From contig NZ_LYVQ01000006.1 of the NCBI RefSeq assembly GCF_001984095.1, positions 1 through 55,335 of the forward strand: a DNA stretch of 55,335 nt. Reading direction: 5' to 3'. Positions 27,606 to 39,666 of the stretch are shown piece by piece. The notes beneath the pieces were generated by a model, which did not search any database, was not told where the DNA came from, and was given only the letters and a program-made list of their open reading frames with translations. How positions within the stretch are numbered: position 1 is the stretch's first letter; every line of letters begins with the position of its first letter. Position numbers and translations under genes: made by a program. This DNA is from Pelomonas sp. KK5 (GTDB lineage: Bacteria; Pseudomonadota; Gammaproteobacteria; Burkholderiales; Burkholderiaceae_C).

Positions 27606-28829
27606 TCAGAGTCCCAGGCCGAGCTTGGCGATGACGTTGCGCTGGATCTCGTTGGACCCGGCATAGATCGTTCCGGCGCGATCGTTCAGGTAGTGCAGTG
27701 GCGCGATGGCAGCGAACTCCGGGCCGACGACTTCGCCCGGCGTGTGCGGCACGACGACCGGCCCGCCCGCGCGGCCGGCCTGCGGCTGGTAGGCGATGCC
27801 GTAGTGACCGGCGGCCTCCAGGGCCAGCTCGGTCAGGTGCTGGCTCAGTTCGGTGCCCAGCACCTTCATCACCGATGAGCTCAGCGCCGGCGTGCCGCAA
27901 TGCGCGTCGCCGCTCATCGCGCGGAATTCGTAGACCTCCAGCGCCTGCACGCGGATGCGCGCAGCGGCCAGCCGGCGCATGAAGCCGGCATCGTCGCTCA
28001 GGCGCCCGCCCGCGTCGCCGGGCGCCTCATCGGCGAAGGCGGCGAGCCGGTCCAGCCGCACCTGCAGCTCCGGCGCATAGGCCACGCCGCCACGCTCGTG
28101 CTCCAGCAGGTACTTGGCCACCGACCAGCCCTGCCCCGGCGTGCCGACGATCTGCGCCTTGGGCACGCGCACGTTGTCGAAGAACACCTGGTTCTGGATG
28201 TGCTCGCCGGAGGGCGCGATGATCGGCCGCACGCTGATGCCCGGCGTGGCCATGTCGATCAGCACGAAGCTGATGCCCTGCTGCGGTTTCTCGCGCTTCT
28301 CGGTGCGCACCAGGCAGAACATCCAGTTGGCGATATTGGCGTGGGTGACCCATATCTTGGAGCCGTTGAGCAGCAGGTCGTCGCCGGCATCCTCGGCGCG
28401 CATCTGCAGCGAGGCGAGGTCGGAGCCGGAGTTCGGCTCCGAGTAGCCCTGGCACCAGAAGTGCTCGCCGTTGAGCATGCGCGGCAGGAAGAAGGCCTTC
28501 TGCGCCTCGCTGCCGTAGCGCAGCAGCGCCGGGCCGCACATCTGGATGCCCAGCGGCGCCGGCGGCGCGCCGGCGGCCAGGCGCTCGCGTCCGAACAGGT
28601 AGCGCTGCGCCACGCTCCAGGCGCAGCCGCCGTGTTCCACCGGCCAGGAGGGCGCCGCCCAGCCGCGCCGGTCCAGCACCTTGAGCCACGCCAGCGAGGC
28701 GTCGTGGTCCACGTAGACGCTGGTCATCCGGCGACCAGCCTCGCGCAACTCGTCGGTGAGATTCGCGTCGAAGAAGCGGCGCACCTCGTCGCGAAACGCC
28801 AGTTCGTCTTCACTCCAAGCCAGATCCAT
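27606..28829 (-). CDS. Acyl-CoA dehydrogenase, FadE26/28-like
   Basis: A 407-residue flavoprotein, first gene of the minus operon. Blocks include FWCQGYSEPNSGSDLASLQM, GSKIWVTHANIANWMFCLVR and the C-terminal YAGSNEIQRNVIAKLGLGL. The first two resemble the FadE26/28/30 branch acting on bulky CoA esters. The MCAD-position glutamate is alanine here (IYAGSN), as is usual in that branch, where the base lies elsewhere. The start at 28829 (MDLAWSEDEL, GAGG box 5 bp before) is preferred to an in-frame ATG at 28844. Promoter element at 28863-28909. Confidence 0.9.
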   Translation of the reverse strand: MDLAWSEDELAFRDEVRRFFDANLTDELREAGRRMTSVYVDHDASLAWLKVLDRRGWAAPSWPVEHGGCAWSVAQRYLFGRERLAAGAPPAPLGIQMCGPALLRYGSEAQKAFFLPRMLNGEHFWCQGYSEPNSGSDLASLQMRAEDAGDDLLLNGSKIWVTHANIANWMFCLVRTEKREKPQQGISFVLIDMATPGISVRPIIAPSGEHIQNQVFFDNVRVPKAQIVGTPGQGWSVAKYLLEHERGGVAYAPELQVRLDRLAAFADEAPGDAGGRLSDDAGFMRRLAAARIRVQALEVYEFRAMSGDAHCGTPALSSSVMKVLGTELSQHLTELALEAAGHYGIAYQPQAGRAGGPVVVPHTPGEVVGPEFAAIAPLHYLNDRAGTIYAGSNEIQRNVIAKLGLGL

Positions 28830-28862
28830 AGGGCCTCGGGTCATCGTCAGTACGGGAATTTC

Positions 28863-28909
28863 AGTCTAGGCAGCGCCCTCGGCGCGGCACTCGTCGGAAG
28901 CGATGAATT
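28863..28909 (-). promoter_or_regulatory. Composite promoter/operator S1 for the ACAD-Rieske-thiolase operon
   Basis: Read on the minus strand: AATTCATCGCTTCCGACGA (28909-28891), 20-bp spacer, CCTAGACT (28870-28863). The dyad has the form TCRTC-N6-GACGA. The -10-like TAGACT at 28868-28863 would start transcription near 28856, 27 bp before the ACAD start. It is nearly identical to S2 and S3 in both halves and in spacing, which makes it a regulatory element rather than chance. There is no good -35, so an activator or a repressor operator is implied. Confidence 0.65.
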
Positions 28910-28933
28910 CGCAGCTGGAATCGAGCGGCCCGC

Positions 28934-28981
28934 AATTCGTCGCTTCGGACGATGGTTGGCCGGGAGGCCCGTTCCTAGACT
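28934..28981 (+). promoter_or_regulatory. Composite promoter/operator S2 for the FadB-type operon
   Basis: Plus-strand AATTCGTCGCTTCGGACGA (28934-28952), 21-bp spacer, CCTAGACT (28974-28981). The mirror image of S1: the two face away from each other in the divergent intergenic region, with 17 of the first 19 dyad positions identical. The -10-like TAGACT predicts initiation near 28988, 28 bp before the ATG at 29016. Confidence 0.65.
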
Positions 28982-29015
28982 CGCTCCGCATCGAACAAGG
29001 CTGGCTCAAACCCTC

Positions 29016-30176
<1,161 letters not shown>

Positions 30177-30189
30177 AAGACCTGACCCC

Positions 30190-31338
30190 ATGCCCATCGA
30201 ATTCAAGCGCTCCTGGTCCGATGCCGACCTGGCGATGTACCGGGACACCGCCGCCCGCTTCGTCGAGGACGAGGTGCTGCCCAACGAAGAGCCCTCGCGC
30301 GCGCGCGGCCACGTCGGCCACGAGATCTGGCGCCGCGCCGGTGCCCTGGGCCTGCTCTGCGCGGACATTCCCGAGCAGTACGGCGGCGCCGGCGGCGATG
30401 CCCGCCACGAGTTCGTGCTCTACGAGGAGATGTTCAAGCGCTCGCTGAGCGGCATGAACGTCTCGGTGCACAGCATCGTCGCCCACTACCTGCTGAACCA
30501 CGGCACCGAGGAGCAGAAGCGCCGCTACCTGCCACGCATGGCCAGCGGCGAACTGGTCGGCGCCATCGCGATGACCGAGCCCGGGGCCGGCTCCGACCTT
30601 CAGGCCATCCGCACCAAGGCCGAGCCGCACGGCGGGCGCTACGTGATCAACGGCGCCAAGACTTTCATCTCCAACGGCTTCCTGGCCGGCCTGGTGCTGG
30701 TCGTCTGCAAGACGGACCCGAACGAGCGCGCGCGCGGCATCTCGATCCTGATCGTCGAGACGAAGAGCACGCCCGGCTACCGCGTCGGCCGCCTGCTGGA
30801 CAAGGTGGGCATGAAGGCGCAGGACACCTCGGAGCTGTTCTTCGACGCGGTCAGCGTGCCCGCGGAAAACCTGCTCGGCGGCGAGCCGGGCAAGGGCTTC
30901 TTCCAGCTGATGAGCGACCTGCCCTACGAGCGCCTCGCCATCGCCGTCATCGGCATGGCCGCGATGGAGGGCGCCTACCAGGCGACGCTGGACCATGTGC
31001 GCGATCGCAGGGCCTTCGGCAAGACACTCTTCGAACTGCAGAACACACGCTTCAAGCTGGCCGAGATCGCCACGCAGATCCAGGTCGGCCGTGCCTTCGT
31101 CGACCGCTGCATCGAGCAACTCGTCGCCGGAGAACTCGACACCGCCACCGCCTCCATGGCCAAGCTGTGGGTGTCGGAGGCGCAGGGCCGCGTGATCGAC
31201 GACTGCGTGCAGCTCTTCGGCGGCTACGGCTACATGAACGAATACCTCGTCGGCCGCATGTACGGCGATGCGCGGATCCAGCGCATCTACGGCGGCGCCA
31301 GCGAGATCATGAAGGAGGTAATTGCCCGTGCGCTCTGA
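30190..31338 (+). CDS. Acyl-CoA dehydrogenase, isovaleryl-CoA/long-chain-like active site
   Basis: A 382-residue ACAD. AIAMTEPGAGSDLQAIRT, YVINGAKTFISNGFLAG, RAFGKTLFELQNTRFKLAEI and the C-terminus RIYGGASEIMKEVIARAL are typical. The MCAD-position base is glycine, but Glu247 in DLPYERLAIAVIG occupies the place used by isovaleryl-CoA and long-chain dehydrogenases, so it should be active, probably on branched or bulky acyl-CoA. It lies 13 bp after the ACAD10/11-type gene and overlaps the NMO-like gene. Confidence 0.93.
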   Translation: MPIEFKRSWSDADLAMYRDTAARFVEDEVLPNEEPSRARGHVGHEIWRRAGALGLLCADIPEQYGGAGGDARHEFVLYEEMFKRSLSGMNVSVHSIVAHYLLNHGTEEQKRRYLPRMASGELVGAIAMTEPGAGSDLQAIRTKAEPHGGRYVINGAKTFISNGFLAGLVLVVCKTDPNERARGISILIVETKSTPGYRVGRLLDKVGMKAQDTSELFFDAVSVPAENLLGGEPGKGFFQLMSDLPYERLAIAVIGMAAMEGAYQATLDHVRDRRAFGKTLFELQNTRFKLAEIATQIQVGRAFVDRCIEQLVAGELDTATASMAKLWVSEAQGRVIDDCVQLFGGYGYMNEYLVGRMYGDARIQRIYGGASEIMKEVIARAL

Positions 31339-32326
31339 CACCCACTCTCGTGGCTTCGACAACCGTGTCACCCAGGCCCTGGGCATTCGCTACCCGATCA
31401 TCCAGGGCGGCATGCAGTGGCTGGGCCTGGCCGAGCTGGCCTCGGCCGTCTCCAATGCCGGTGGCCTGGGCATCCTGACCGCCCTCACCCAGCCCACGCC
31501 CAACGCGCTGCGGGCCGAGATCGAGCGCTGCCGCGCAATGACGGACCAGCCCTTCGGCGTCAACCTCACGATCCTGCCGGCCATCAAGCCGCCGCCGTAT
31601 GCGGAGTACGTCGGCGCCATCATCGAAGGCGGCGTGAAGATCGTCGAGACGGCCGGCCGCAGCCCCGCCGAGTTCATCGAGCGCTTCAAAGAGGCCGGCG
31701 TGACCATCGTCCACAAGTGCACCTCGGTGCGCCACGCGCAGTCGGCCGAGCGCAGCGGCGTGGACATGGTCTCCATCGACGGGCTGGAATGCGCCGGCCA
31801 TCCGGGCGAGGACGACGTCGGCGGCCTGGTGCTGATCCCCGCCGCGGCGCGCGCGCTGAAGATCCCGGTGATCGCCTCCGGCGGCATCGCCGACGGCCAC
31901 GGCATGGCCGCCGCGCTGATGCTCGGCGCCGAGGGCGTGAACATGGGCACGCGCTTCTGCGTCACGCAGGAGGCGCCGATGCATCCGCAGATCAAGCAGG
32001 CGCTGGTCGCCGCCAGCGAACGCGACACGCGGCTGATCTTCCGCAGCCTGCGCAACACGGCGCGCGTCTTCGGCAATGCGATCGCCCGGGAAGTCGTCGC
32101 CACCGAGCAGCGCCCCGGCGGCTGCGAGTTCGAGGAGATCCGCCCGCTGGTGGCCGGCGCCCGCGGCCGGGCCGCGCTGGCCAGCGGCGAGGTGGACGGC
32201 GGCGTCATCACCGCCGGCCAGTGCATCGGGCTGATCGACGACATCCCGACCTGCGCCGCGCTGATCGAACGCATGGTCGGCGACTGCCGCGAACAGTTGC
32301 AACGCGTGGCCCGCATGGCCGCCTGA
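31328..32326 (+). CDS. NMO/2-nitropropane dioxygenase-like FMN flavoprotein
   Basis: A 332-residue TIM-barrel flavoprotein. YPIIQGGMQWLGLAELASAV at the start, GFNLT-type FGVNLTILP, the histidine-bearing GLECAGHPGEDDVGG, and the phosphate-binding IASGGIADGHGMAAALMLGA followed by GVNMGTRFCVT are the class motifs. Such proteins are called nitronate monooxygenases, but members embedded in CoA-thioester pathways (for example IpdC of steroid C/D-ring degradation) act as FMN-dependent oxidoreductases on alicyclic acyl-CoA; the context suggests the latter. Start taken as GTG 31328, 8 bp after GGAGG; a TTG at 31322 is too close to that box. Confidence 0.85.
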   Translation: MRSDTHSRGFDNRVTQALGIRYPIIQGGMQWLGLAELASAVSNAGGLGILTALTQPTPNALRAEIERCRAMTDQPFGVNLTILPAIKPPPYAEYVGAIIEGGVKIVETAGRSPAEFIERFKEAGVTIVHKCTSVRHAQSAERSGVDMVSIDGLECAGHPGEDDVGGLVLIPAAARALKIPVIASGGIADGHGMAAALMLGAEGVNMGTRFCVTQEAPMHPQIKQALVAASERDTRLIFRSLRNTARVFGNAIAREVVATEQRPGGCEFEEIRPLVAGARGRAALASGEVDGGVITAGQCIGLIDDIPTCAALIERMVGDCREQLQRVARMAA

Positions 32327-32347
32327 TCTCAAAGGAACCCCACCATC

Positions 32348-34509
<2,162 letters not shown>

Positions 34510-34513
<4 letters not shown>

Positions 34514-35292
34514 AGCTCGACTCCACCGTTTCCGCCGTCATCACCGGCGGCGCCTCCGGCCTCGGCGCCGCCACCGCGCGCCGCCTGGCTGCGCAGGGCG
34601 TCAAGGTCGCACTGTTCGATCTCAACGAGGCCCAGGGCGAGGCACTGGCCGCCGAGCTGGGCGGCGTGTTCTGCAAGGTCGACGTGACCTCCGACGCGCA
34701 GGTCGACGCCGGCTTCGCCAAGGCCCGCGCGGCCCACGGCCAGGAGCGCATCCTGGTGAACTGCGCCGGCACCGGCAACGCGATCAAGACGGCCAGCCGC
34801 AACAAGGCCACCGGCCAGGCCCAGGCCTTCCCGATGGAAGACTTCGAACGCATCATCCGCATCAACCTGCTGGGCACCTTCCGCTGCGTCTCCAAGTCAG
34901 CCGCCGGCATGCTGTCGCTGGCGCCGCTGGACGACGGCGAGCGCGGCGCGATCGTCAACACCGCCTCCGTCGCGGCGCAGGACGGGCAGATGGGCCAGGC
35001 CGCCTACGCCGCGTCCAAGGCCGCCGTCGTCGGCATGACGCTGCCGATCGCCCGCGACTTGATGGGCGAAGGCATCCGCATCAACACGATCCTGCCGGGC
35101 ATCTTCAACACACCGCTGCTGGCCGCCGCGCCAGACAACGTCAAGGCCGCGCTGGCCGCCTCGGTGCCCTTCCCGAAGCGCCTGGGCGAGCCGGAGGAGT
35201 TCGCGGTGCTCGCAGAGACGATGCTCGTGCTCGGGTATTTCAATGGCGAGAGCGTCCGTCTGGACGGCGCCATCCGCATGGCTCCTCGCTGA
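34510..35292 (+). CDS. SDR oxidoreductase, 3-hydroxyacyl-CoA dehydrogenase type II-like
   Basis: A 260-residue classical short-chain dehydrogenase. The cofactor motif is TGGASGLGAATARRLA; VALFDLNEAQGE after strand 2 has an acidic residue indicating NAD preference; LVNCAGTGNA replaces NNAG; catalytic residues are the serine of NTASVAAQDG and the YAASK tyrosine/lysine. PGIFNTPLL and DGAIRMAPR at the end match HSD10-type 3-hydroxyacyl-CoA dehydrogenases. With FadB also present, it may oxidise a different (branched or ring-bearing) hydroxyacyl-CoA. Confidence 0.9.
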
Positions 35293-35302
35293 GGCACCCA
35301 CC

Positions 35303-36481
35303 ATGGCAGAAGCATTCATCGTCGCCGCCGCCCGCACCGCCGGCGGCCGCCGCAAGGGCCGGCTCTCCGGCTGGCATCCCGCCGACCTCGGCGCCCAAGT
35401 GCTGAACGCATTGCTGGATCGCAGCGGCGCCGACCCGGCCGCCGTCGACGACGTGATCCTGGGCTGCGTCAGCCAGGCCGGCGAGCAGAGCACGAACATG
35501 GCGCGCAATGCAGTGCTGGCCTCGCGGCTGCCCGAGTCGGTGCCGGGCACGACCATCGACCGGCAGTGCGGCTCCTCGCAGCAGGCGCTGCATTTCGCGG
35601 CGCAGGCGGTGATGTCGGGCACGATGGACATCGTGATCGCCGGCGGCGTCGAGAGCATGAGCCGCGTACCCATGGGCATGCCGCATGCGCTGCCCTTGAA
35701 GGAAGGGCTGGGCCACTACGTCAGCCCTGGCATCCAGCGCCGCTACCCGGGCGCCGAGTTCAGCCAGTTCGCCGGCGCGGACGCCATCGCCCGCAAGTAC
35801 GGCATGAGCAAGGAGCAGCTCGACGCCTTCGCGCTGCTGAGCCACCAGCGCGCCGCGGCGGCGCTGCGCGAGGGCGCCTTCGCCGCCGAGATCGTGCCGG
35901 TCCAGGCGCGCTCGGCCGAGGCCGGCGATCTCGGTGAACTGCACACCGCCGACGAAGGCGTGCGCCTCAACGCCACGCTGGACGGCATCGCCGGCGTCAA
36001 GCTGATCACCGAAGGCGGGCTCTGCACGGCCGCCAGCGCCAGCCAGATCTGCGACGGCGCCAGCGGCGTGATGGTCGTCAACGAACGCGGCCTGAAGACG
36101 CTGGGTGTGGCACCCTTGGCCCGCATCCATCACATGAGCGTGCTGGGCCACGACCCGGTGATCATGCTGGAGGCGCCGGTGCCCGCGACCGAGCGCGCGC
36201 TGCGCAAGGCCGGGCTGAAGATCGAGGACATCGATTTCTACGAGGTGAACGAGGCCTTCGCCCCGATCCCGCTGGCCTGGCTGCAGGCGCTGGGCGCCGA
36301 CCCGGCGCGGCTGAACGTGCACGGCGGCGCCATCGCGCTGGGCCATCCGCTGGGCGCGACCGGCACCAAGCTGATGACGACGCTGGTCCATGCGCTGCAT
36401 CGCCAGGGCAAGCGCTACGGCCTGCAGACGATGTGCGAGGGCGGCGGCCTGGCCAACGTCACGATCATCGAACGGCTGTGA
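35303..36481 (+). CDS. Acetyl-CoA C-acetyltransferase family thiolase
   Basis: A 392-residue thiolase. The nucleophile is Cys89 in IDRQCGSSQQALHFAAQA; NEAFAPIPLAW, GGAIALGHPLGATGTKL and MCEGGGLANVTIIERL complete the active site. IAGGVESMSRVPMG is characteristic. It is placed directly after FadB and the SDR and probably completes the beta-oxidation round. Distinct from the thiolase at 24032-25270. Confidence 0.93.
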   Translation: MAEAFIVAAARTAGGRRKGRLSGWHPADLGAQVLNALLDRSGADPAAVDDVILGCVSQAGEQSTNMARNAVLASRLPESVPGTTIDRQCGSSQQALHFAAQAVMSGTMDIVIAGGVESMSRVPMGMPHALPLKEGLGHYVSPGIQRRYPGAEFSQFAGADAIARKYGMSKEQLDAFALLSHQRAAAALREGAFAAEIVPVQARSAEAGDLGELHTADEGVRLNATLDGIAGVKLITEGGLCTAASASQICDGASGVMVVNERGLKTLGVAPLARIHHMSVLGHDPVIMLEAPVPATERALRKAGLKIEDIDFYEVNEAFAPIPLAWLQALGADPARLNVHGGAIALGHPLGATGTKLMTTLVHALHRQGKRYGLQTMCEGGGLANVTIIERL

Positions 36482-36486
36482 ACGCG

Positions 36487-37293
36487 ATGGACACGGATAT
36501 CCTGCGCTTCGAGCGCGTCGGCGGCGTCGGCATCGCCACCTTCAACCAGCCCGCGCGGCTCAATCCGCTGAGCATCGGCCTGCAGCAGGCGTTGCGCGCG
36601 CTGCTGGCGCGGCTGGGCGAGGAGCGGGATCTGGGCTGCCTGCTGCTCACCGGCGCCGGCAAGGCCTTCTGCGTGGGTGCGGACCTGGGCAGCATGCGGG
36701 CCGCGCCGGACGAGACCCAGTCGCTGGGCGAACGCACGGCCGGCCTGATGCAGGAACTGACCAACCCGCTCGTGCTGGACCTGCGCGCGCTGCCGATGCC
36801 GGTCCTCGCCGCCGTCAACGGCCCCTGCGCCGGCGCCGGCGTCGGCCTGGCGCTGGCGGCCGACATCGTGCTGATGGGCAGCTCGGCCTACTTCTACCTG
36901 CCCTTCCTGCCCAAGCTGGGCATCGTGCCGGACGCCGGCTCCACCTGGTTCCTGGAACGCTTCGTCGGCAGCAGCCGGGCGCTGGCCCATGCGCTGACCG
37001 GTGACCGCATCGACGCCGACAGCGCGGTCCGGCAGGGCCTGGCCTATGCCGCGCACGACGATGCCGTGCTGATGGACGAGGCGCTCAAGCTCGCCCGGCG
37101 CCTGGCCCGCCTGCCGGCCCATGCCGCGCTGGAAGCCCGCCGCGCCTTCGACGCCGCCCGCCGTCACACGCTGGCCGAGCAGCTGGCCTACGAGGCCCAG
37201 CGGCAGCGCGAGCTGATCGACCGGCCCGAGTTCGCCGAAGGCGTCAAGGCCTTCGGCGAGAAGCGCGAGCCGGACTTCGGGCGCGGGCGATGA
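36487..37293 (+). CDS. Enoyl-CoA hydratase/isomerase, PaaG-like
   Basis: A 268-residue crotonase protein. FCVGADLGSMR and GPCAGAGVGLALAADIVLMG form the oxyanion hole. PKLGIVPDAGSTWFLERFVG replaces the hydratase glutamate with the aspartate (VPDAG) seen in PaaG, the 1,2-epoxyphenylacetyl-CoA / delta3-delta2-enoyl-CoA isomerase group, so an isomerase role (moving a double bond) is favoured. A GTG at 36478 overlapping the thiolase stop is an alternative start adding three residues. The stop overlaps the kinase-like gene (ATGA). Confidence 0.87.
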   Translation: MDTDILRFERVGGVGIATFNQPARLNPLSIGLQQALRALLARLGEERDLGCLLLTGAGKAFCVGADLGSMRAAPDETQSLGERTAGLMQELTNPLVLDLRALPMPVLAAVNGPCAGAGVGLALAADIVLMGSSAYFYLPFLPKLGIVPDAGSTWFLERFVGSSRALAHALTGDRIDADSAVRQGLAYAAHDDAVLMDEALKLARRLARLPAHAALEARRAFDAARRHTLAEQLAYEAQRQRELIDRPEFAEGVKAFGEKREPDFGRGR

Positions 37294-38312
37294 GTGGCGG
37301 TTTCGACCCCGAACGCCTGGAGGCCTGGCTGCGCGGCCAGGGCCTGCATGGCGGTGGCGCCATGCGACTGGAGCGGATCGGCGGCGGCCAGTCCAACCCG
37401 ACCTTCTTCGTCGACTTCGACGCCGCCCCCGGCCGCAGCCTCGTGCTGCGCAAGCAGCCGCCGGGCGAGCTGCTGCCCTCGGCCCATGCGATCGACCGCG
37501 AGTACCGCATCCTGCGCGCGCTGGCCACGACAGACGTGCCCGTGCCCACGGCCCGCGCCTTCTGCGAAGACCGCACCGTCATCGGCACGCCCTTCTACCT
37601 GATGGACAGGCTCGAGGGTCGGGTCTTGCCCGACTACGCGCTGCCGCAGATGCCGCGCACGGAGCGCCGCGCCTACCTGCTGGCGATGGCCGAACTGATG
37701 GCGCGACTGCATGCGGTGGACTGGGCAGCGCTGGGCCTGGCCGACTACGGCCGGCCGGGCAACTTCTACCAGCGACAGATCGCCCGCTGGACGCGCCAGT
37801 GGCAGGCCTCCAGCCAGGGTTCCCCCCAGGCCGACAACGCCGACATCCAGCGCCTGATCGCCTGGCTGCCCGACAACATCCCGCCCGGCGACGAGACCTG
37901 CATCGCCCATGGCGACCTGCGCCTGGGCAACCTGATGTTCCACCCGACCGAGCCGCGCGTGGTGGCGCTGCTGGACTGGGAACTCTCCACGCTGGGCCAC
38001 CCGCTGGCCGATGTCGCCTACGCCTGCATGGCCTGGCACATGCAGCCGCATGAATTCCACGGCCTGCGCGGACTGGACCTTGCCGCCCTGGGCCTGCCCG
38101 ACCAGGCCGAGATGCTGGCGCACTACCGGCGCTGCAGCGGCCGCGAGGAGCCGGTGACGGCCTTCCACCTGGCCTTCGCGATGTTCCGCTTCGCCGTGAT
38201 CCTCGAAGGCATCGCGGCGCGGGCGCGCGAGGGCAATGCAGCCGGCGAGGATGCCCATGAAGTCGGCGCACTGGCGGCCTCGTTCGCGCGCCAGGCCGCG
38301 GCCCTGATCTGA
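37290..38312 (+). CDS. ACAD10/11-type phosphotransferase (APH fold), probable 4-hydroxyacyl-CoA kinase
   Basis: A 340-residue kinase-fold protein. The nucleotide loop has GGGQSNPTFFVDF (residues 31-43), then the lysine of VLRKQPPGELLPSAHAIDRE; the catalytic loop is HGDLRLGNLMFHP (His207, Asp209, Asn214), and metal-binding Asp229 is in LLDWELSTLGHPLADVAY. These motifs are those of the N-terminal kinase domain of ACAD10/ACAD11 and of LvaA, which phosphorylates 4-hydroxyvaleryl-CoA in the levulinate pathway. With the ACAD10/11-type dehydrogenase at 29016 it would convert a 4-hydroxyacyl-CoA to an enoyl-CoA. Not an antibiotic-resistance enzyme. Inference rests on motifs and context. Confidence 0.85.
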   Translation: MSGGFDPERLEAWLRGQGLHGGGAMRLERIGGGQSNPTFFVDFDAAPGRSLVLRKQPPGELLPSAHAIDREYRILRALATTDVPVPTARAFCEDRTVIGTPFYLMDRLEGRVLPDYALPQMPRTERRAYLLAMAELMARLHAVDWAALGLADYGRPGNFYQRQIARWTRQWQASSQGSPQADNADIQRLIAWLPDNIPPGDETCIAHGDLRLGNLMFHPTEPRVVALLDWELSTLGHPLADVAYACMAWHMQPHEFHGLRGLDLAALGLPDQAEMLAHYRRCSGREEPVTAFHLAFAMFRFAVILEGIAARAREGNAAGEDAHEVGALAASFARQAAALI

Positions 38313-38325
38313 CCCGGAGGACCCC

Positions 38326-39666
38326 ATGACAAGCGACGACGCATCCGGAGAATTCCTTCCGCCCGCGCGCTTCAGCGCGGTGCAGCTGCTGATCCTGCTG
38401 CTGTGCTTCTGCGCCGCGATGATCGACGGCTTCGACATCCTCGTGATCGCCTACACGGCGCCGGCGATCATCCACGAGTGGGGCCTGCCACCGGGCCAGA
38501 TGGGCGTGATCTTCAGCGCAGGCCTGCTGGGCATGACGCTGGGCTCGATGTTCCTCGGCGCGGCGGCTGACGTGTTCGGTCGGCGCATCGTCTGCAGCGC
38601 CTCGCTGCTGCTCGCGGGCCTGGGCACCGCCGGCGTCCATGGGGCGGGCGGCGTCGAGCAGCTGGTGGCGCTGCGCTTCGTGTCCGGCCTGGGCCTGGGC
38701 ACGCTGCTCTCCGCGCTGCCGACACTGACGCGCGAATTCAGCCCGGCCCGGCAACGCAACCTGACGGTGGCGCTGCTGATGGCCGGCACCTCGGTGGGCG
38801 GCGTCGTCGGCGGCATGCTGACAGCCTCGCTCGCGGCGCAGTTCGGATGGCGCGCGATCTTCCTGTGGGCCGGCGTGCTGACGATGGTGATCGGCGCGCT
38901 GTTCCAGCTCGTCGTGCCGGAGTCTATGCCCTTCATCGCGGGGCGCGGCCGCAGCAGGAGCGGCGACGCGTTGCCCCGGATCAATCGCATCCTCAGGTAC
39001 CTCGGTCATCCGCAGCTGTCGTCGCTGCCCGCGGCCGCGGCCGCGCAGGCGCAGGAATCCGCCAGCGTGATGTCGCTGCTGACGCCGGCGCGCCGGCTCA
39101 ACACGCTGCTCGCCTGGGCGGCGTTCTTCTTCTCCTACGCGACGATCTATTTCCTCTCGAGCTGGCTGCCCAAGATGCTGGTGGATGCGGGCCTGTCGCA
39201 GCAGCAGGGCATCCAGGGCACCGTCGTGCTGACGGCGGGCGCGATCGCCGGCACGGTGCTCGTGGCGGGCCTCTCGCGCCGCTGGCGGCTGAACCTCCTG
39301 ATCACGCTGGCCTTCGGCCTGGGCACCGCCTTGATGGGCGCCTTCAGCCTCTTCATCCATGAGGTGCGGGGCATGCCGCCGGGCGTGCTGTGGTCGCTGA
39401 TCTTCCTGATCGGCCTGCTGCTCAGCGGCGCCTTCGCGAATCTCTATTCGGTCTCGCTGGCGCTCTACCCGGCCCAGGTGCGCAGCACTGGACTCGGTTG
39501 GTGCATCGGCCTGGGGCGGGGCGGCGCGGTCGCCAGCCCGGTGATCGCCGGCATGCTGATCGGCGCCGGCATGTCCGCCTCGACGATGCTGCAGGTGTTC
39601 GCTCTGCCGATGGTCGTCGCGGCCGCCTGCGTCGCCTCGATCAGGCTGCGCGAGCCCAGGACTTGA
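38326..39666 (+). CDS. MFS transporter, aromatic-acid/H+ symporter-like
   Basis: A 446-residue twelve-helix permease. The N-terminal MIDGFDILVIAYTAPAII with the D-G-F-D motif, LGAAADVFGRRIV in loop 2-3, and RFVSGLGLGTLLSALPTLT resemble the AAHS (PcaK/BenK-like) group of acid transporters. The central loop (about 205-250) is rich in Ala/Ser/Arg. It ends the plus operon and likely imports an organic acid substrate or intermediate. Its last 26 bp overlap the 3' end of the convergent ferredoxin reductase gene (39641-39666). Confidence 0.88.
   Translation: MTSDDASGEFLPPARFSAVQLLILLLCFCAAMIDGFDILVIAYTAPAIIHEWGLPPGQMGVIFSAGLLGMTLGSMFLGAAADVFGRRIVCSASLLLAGLGTAGVHGAGGVEQLVALRFVSGLGLGTLLSALPTLTREFSPARQRNLTVALLMAGTSVGGVVGGMLTASLAAQFGWRAIFLWAGVLTMVIGALFQLVVPESMPFIAGRGRSRSGDALPRINRILRYLGHPQLSSLPAAAAAQAQESASVMSLLTPARRLNTLLAWAAFFFSYATIYFLSSWLPKMLVDAGLSQQQGIQGTVVLTAGAIAGTVLVAGLSRRWRLNLLITLAFGLGTALMGAFSLFIHEVRGMPPGVLWSLIFLIGLLLSGAFANLYSVSLALYPAQVRSTGLGWCIGLGRGGAVASPVIAGMLIGAGMSASTMLQVFALPMVVAAACVASIRLREPRT

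Noticed and set aside
37290-38312. Aminoglycoside resistance phosphotransferase
   Set aside because: It has the APH fold, but the motifs (GGGQSNPTFF, LLPSAHAIDRE, LDWELSTLGHPLADVAY) are those of the ACAD10/11 kinase group and it sits in a beta-oxidation operon.
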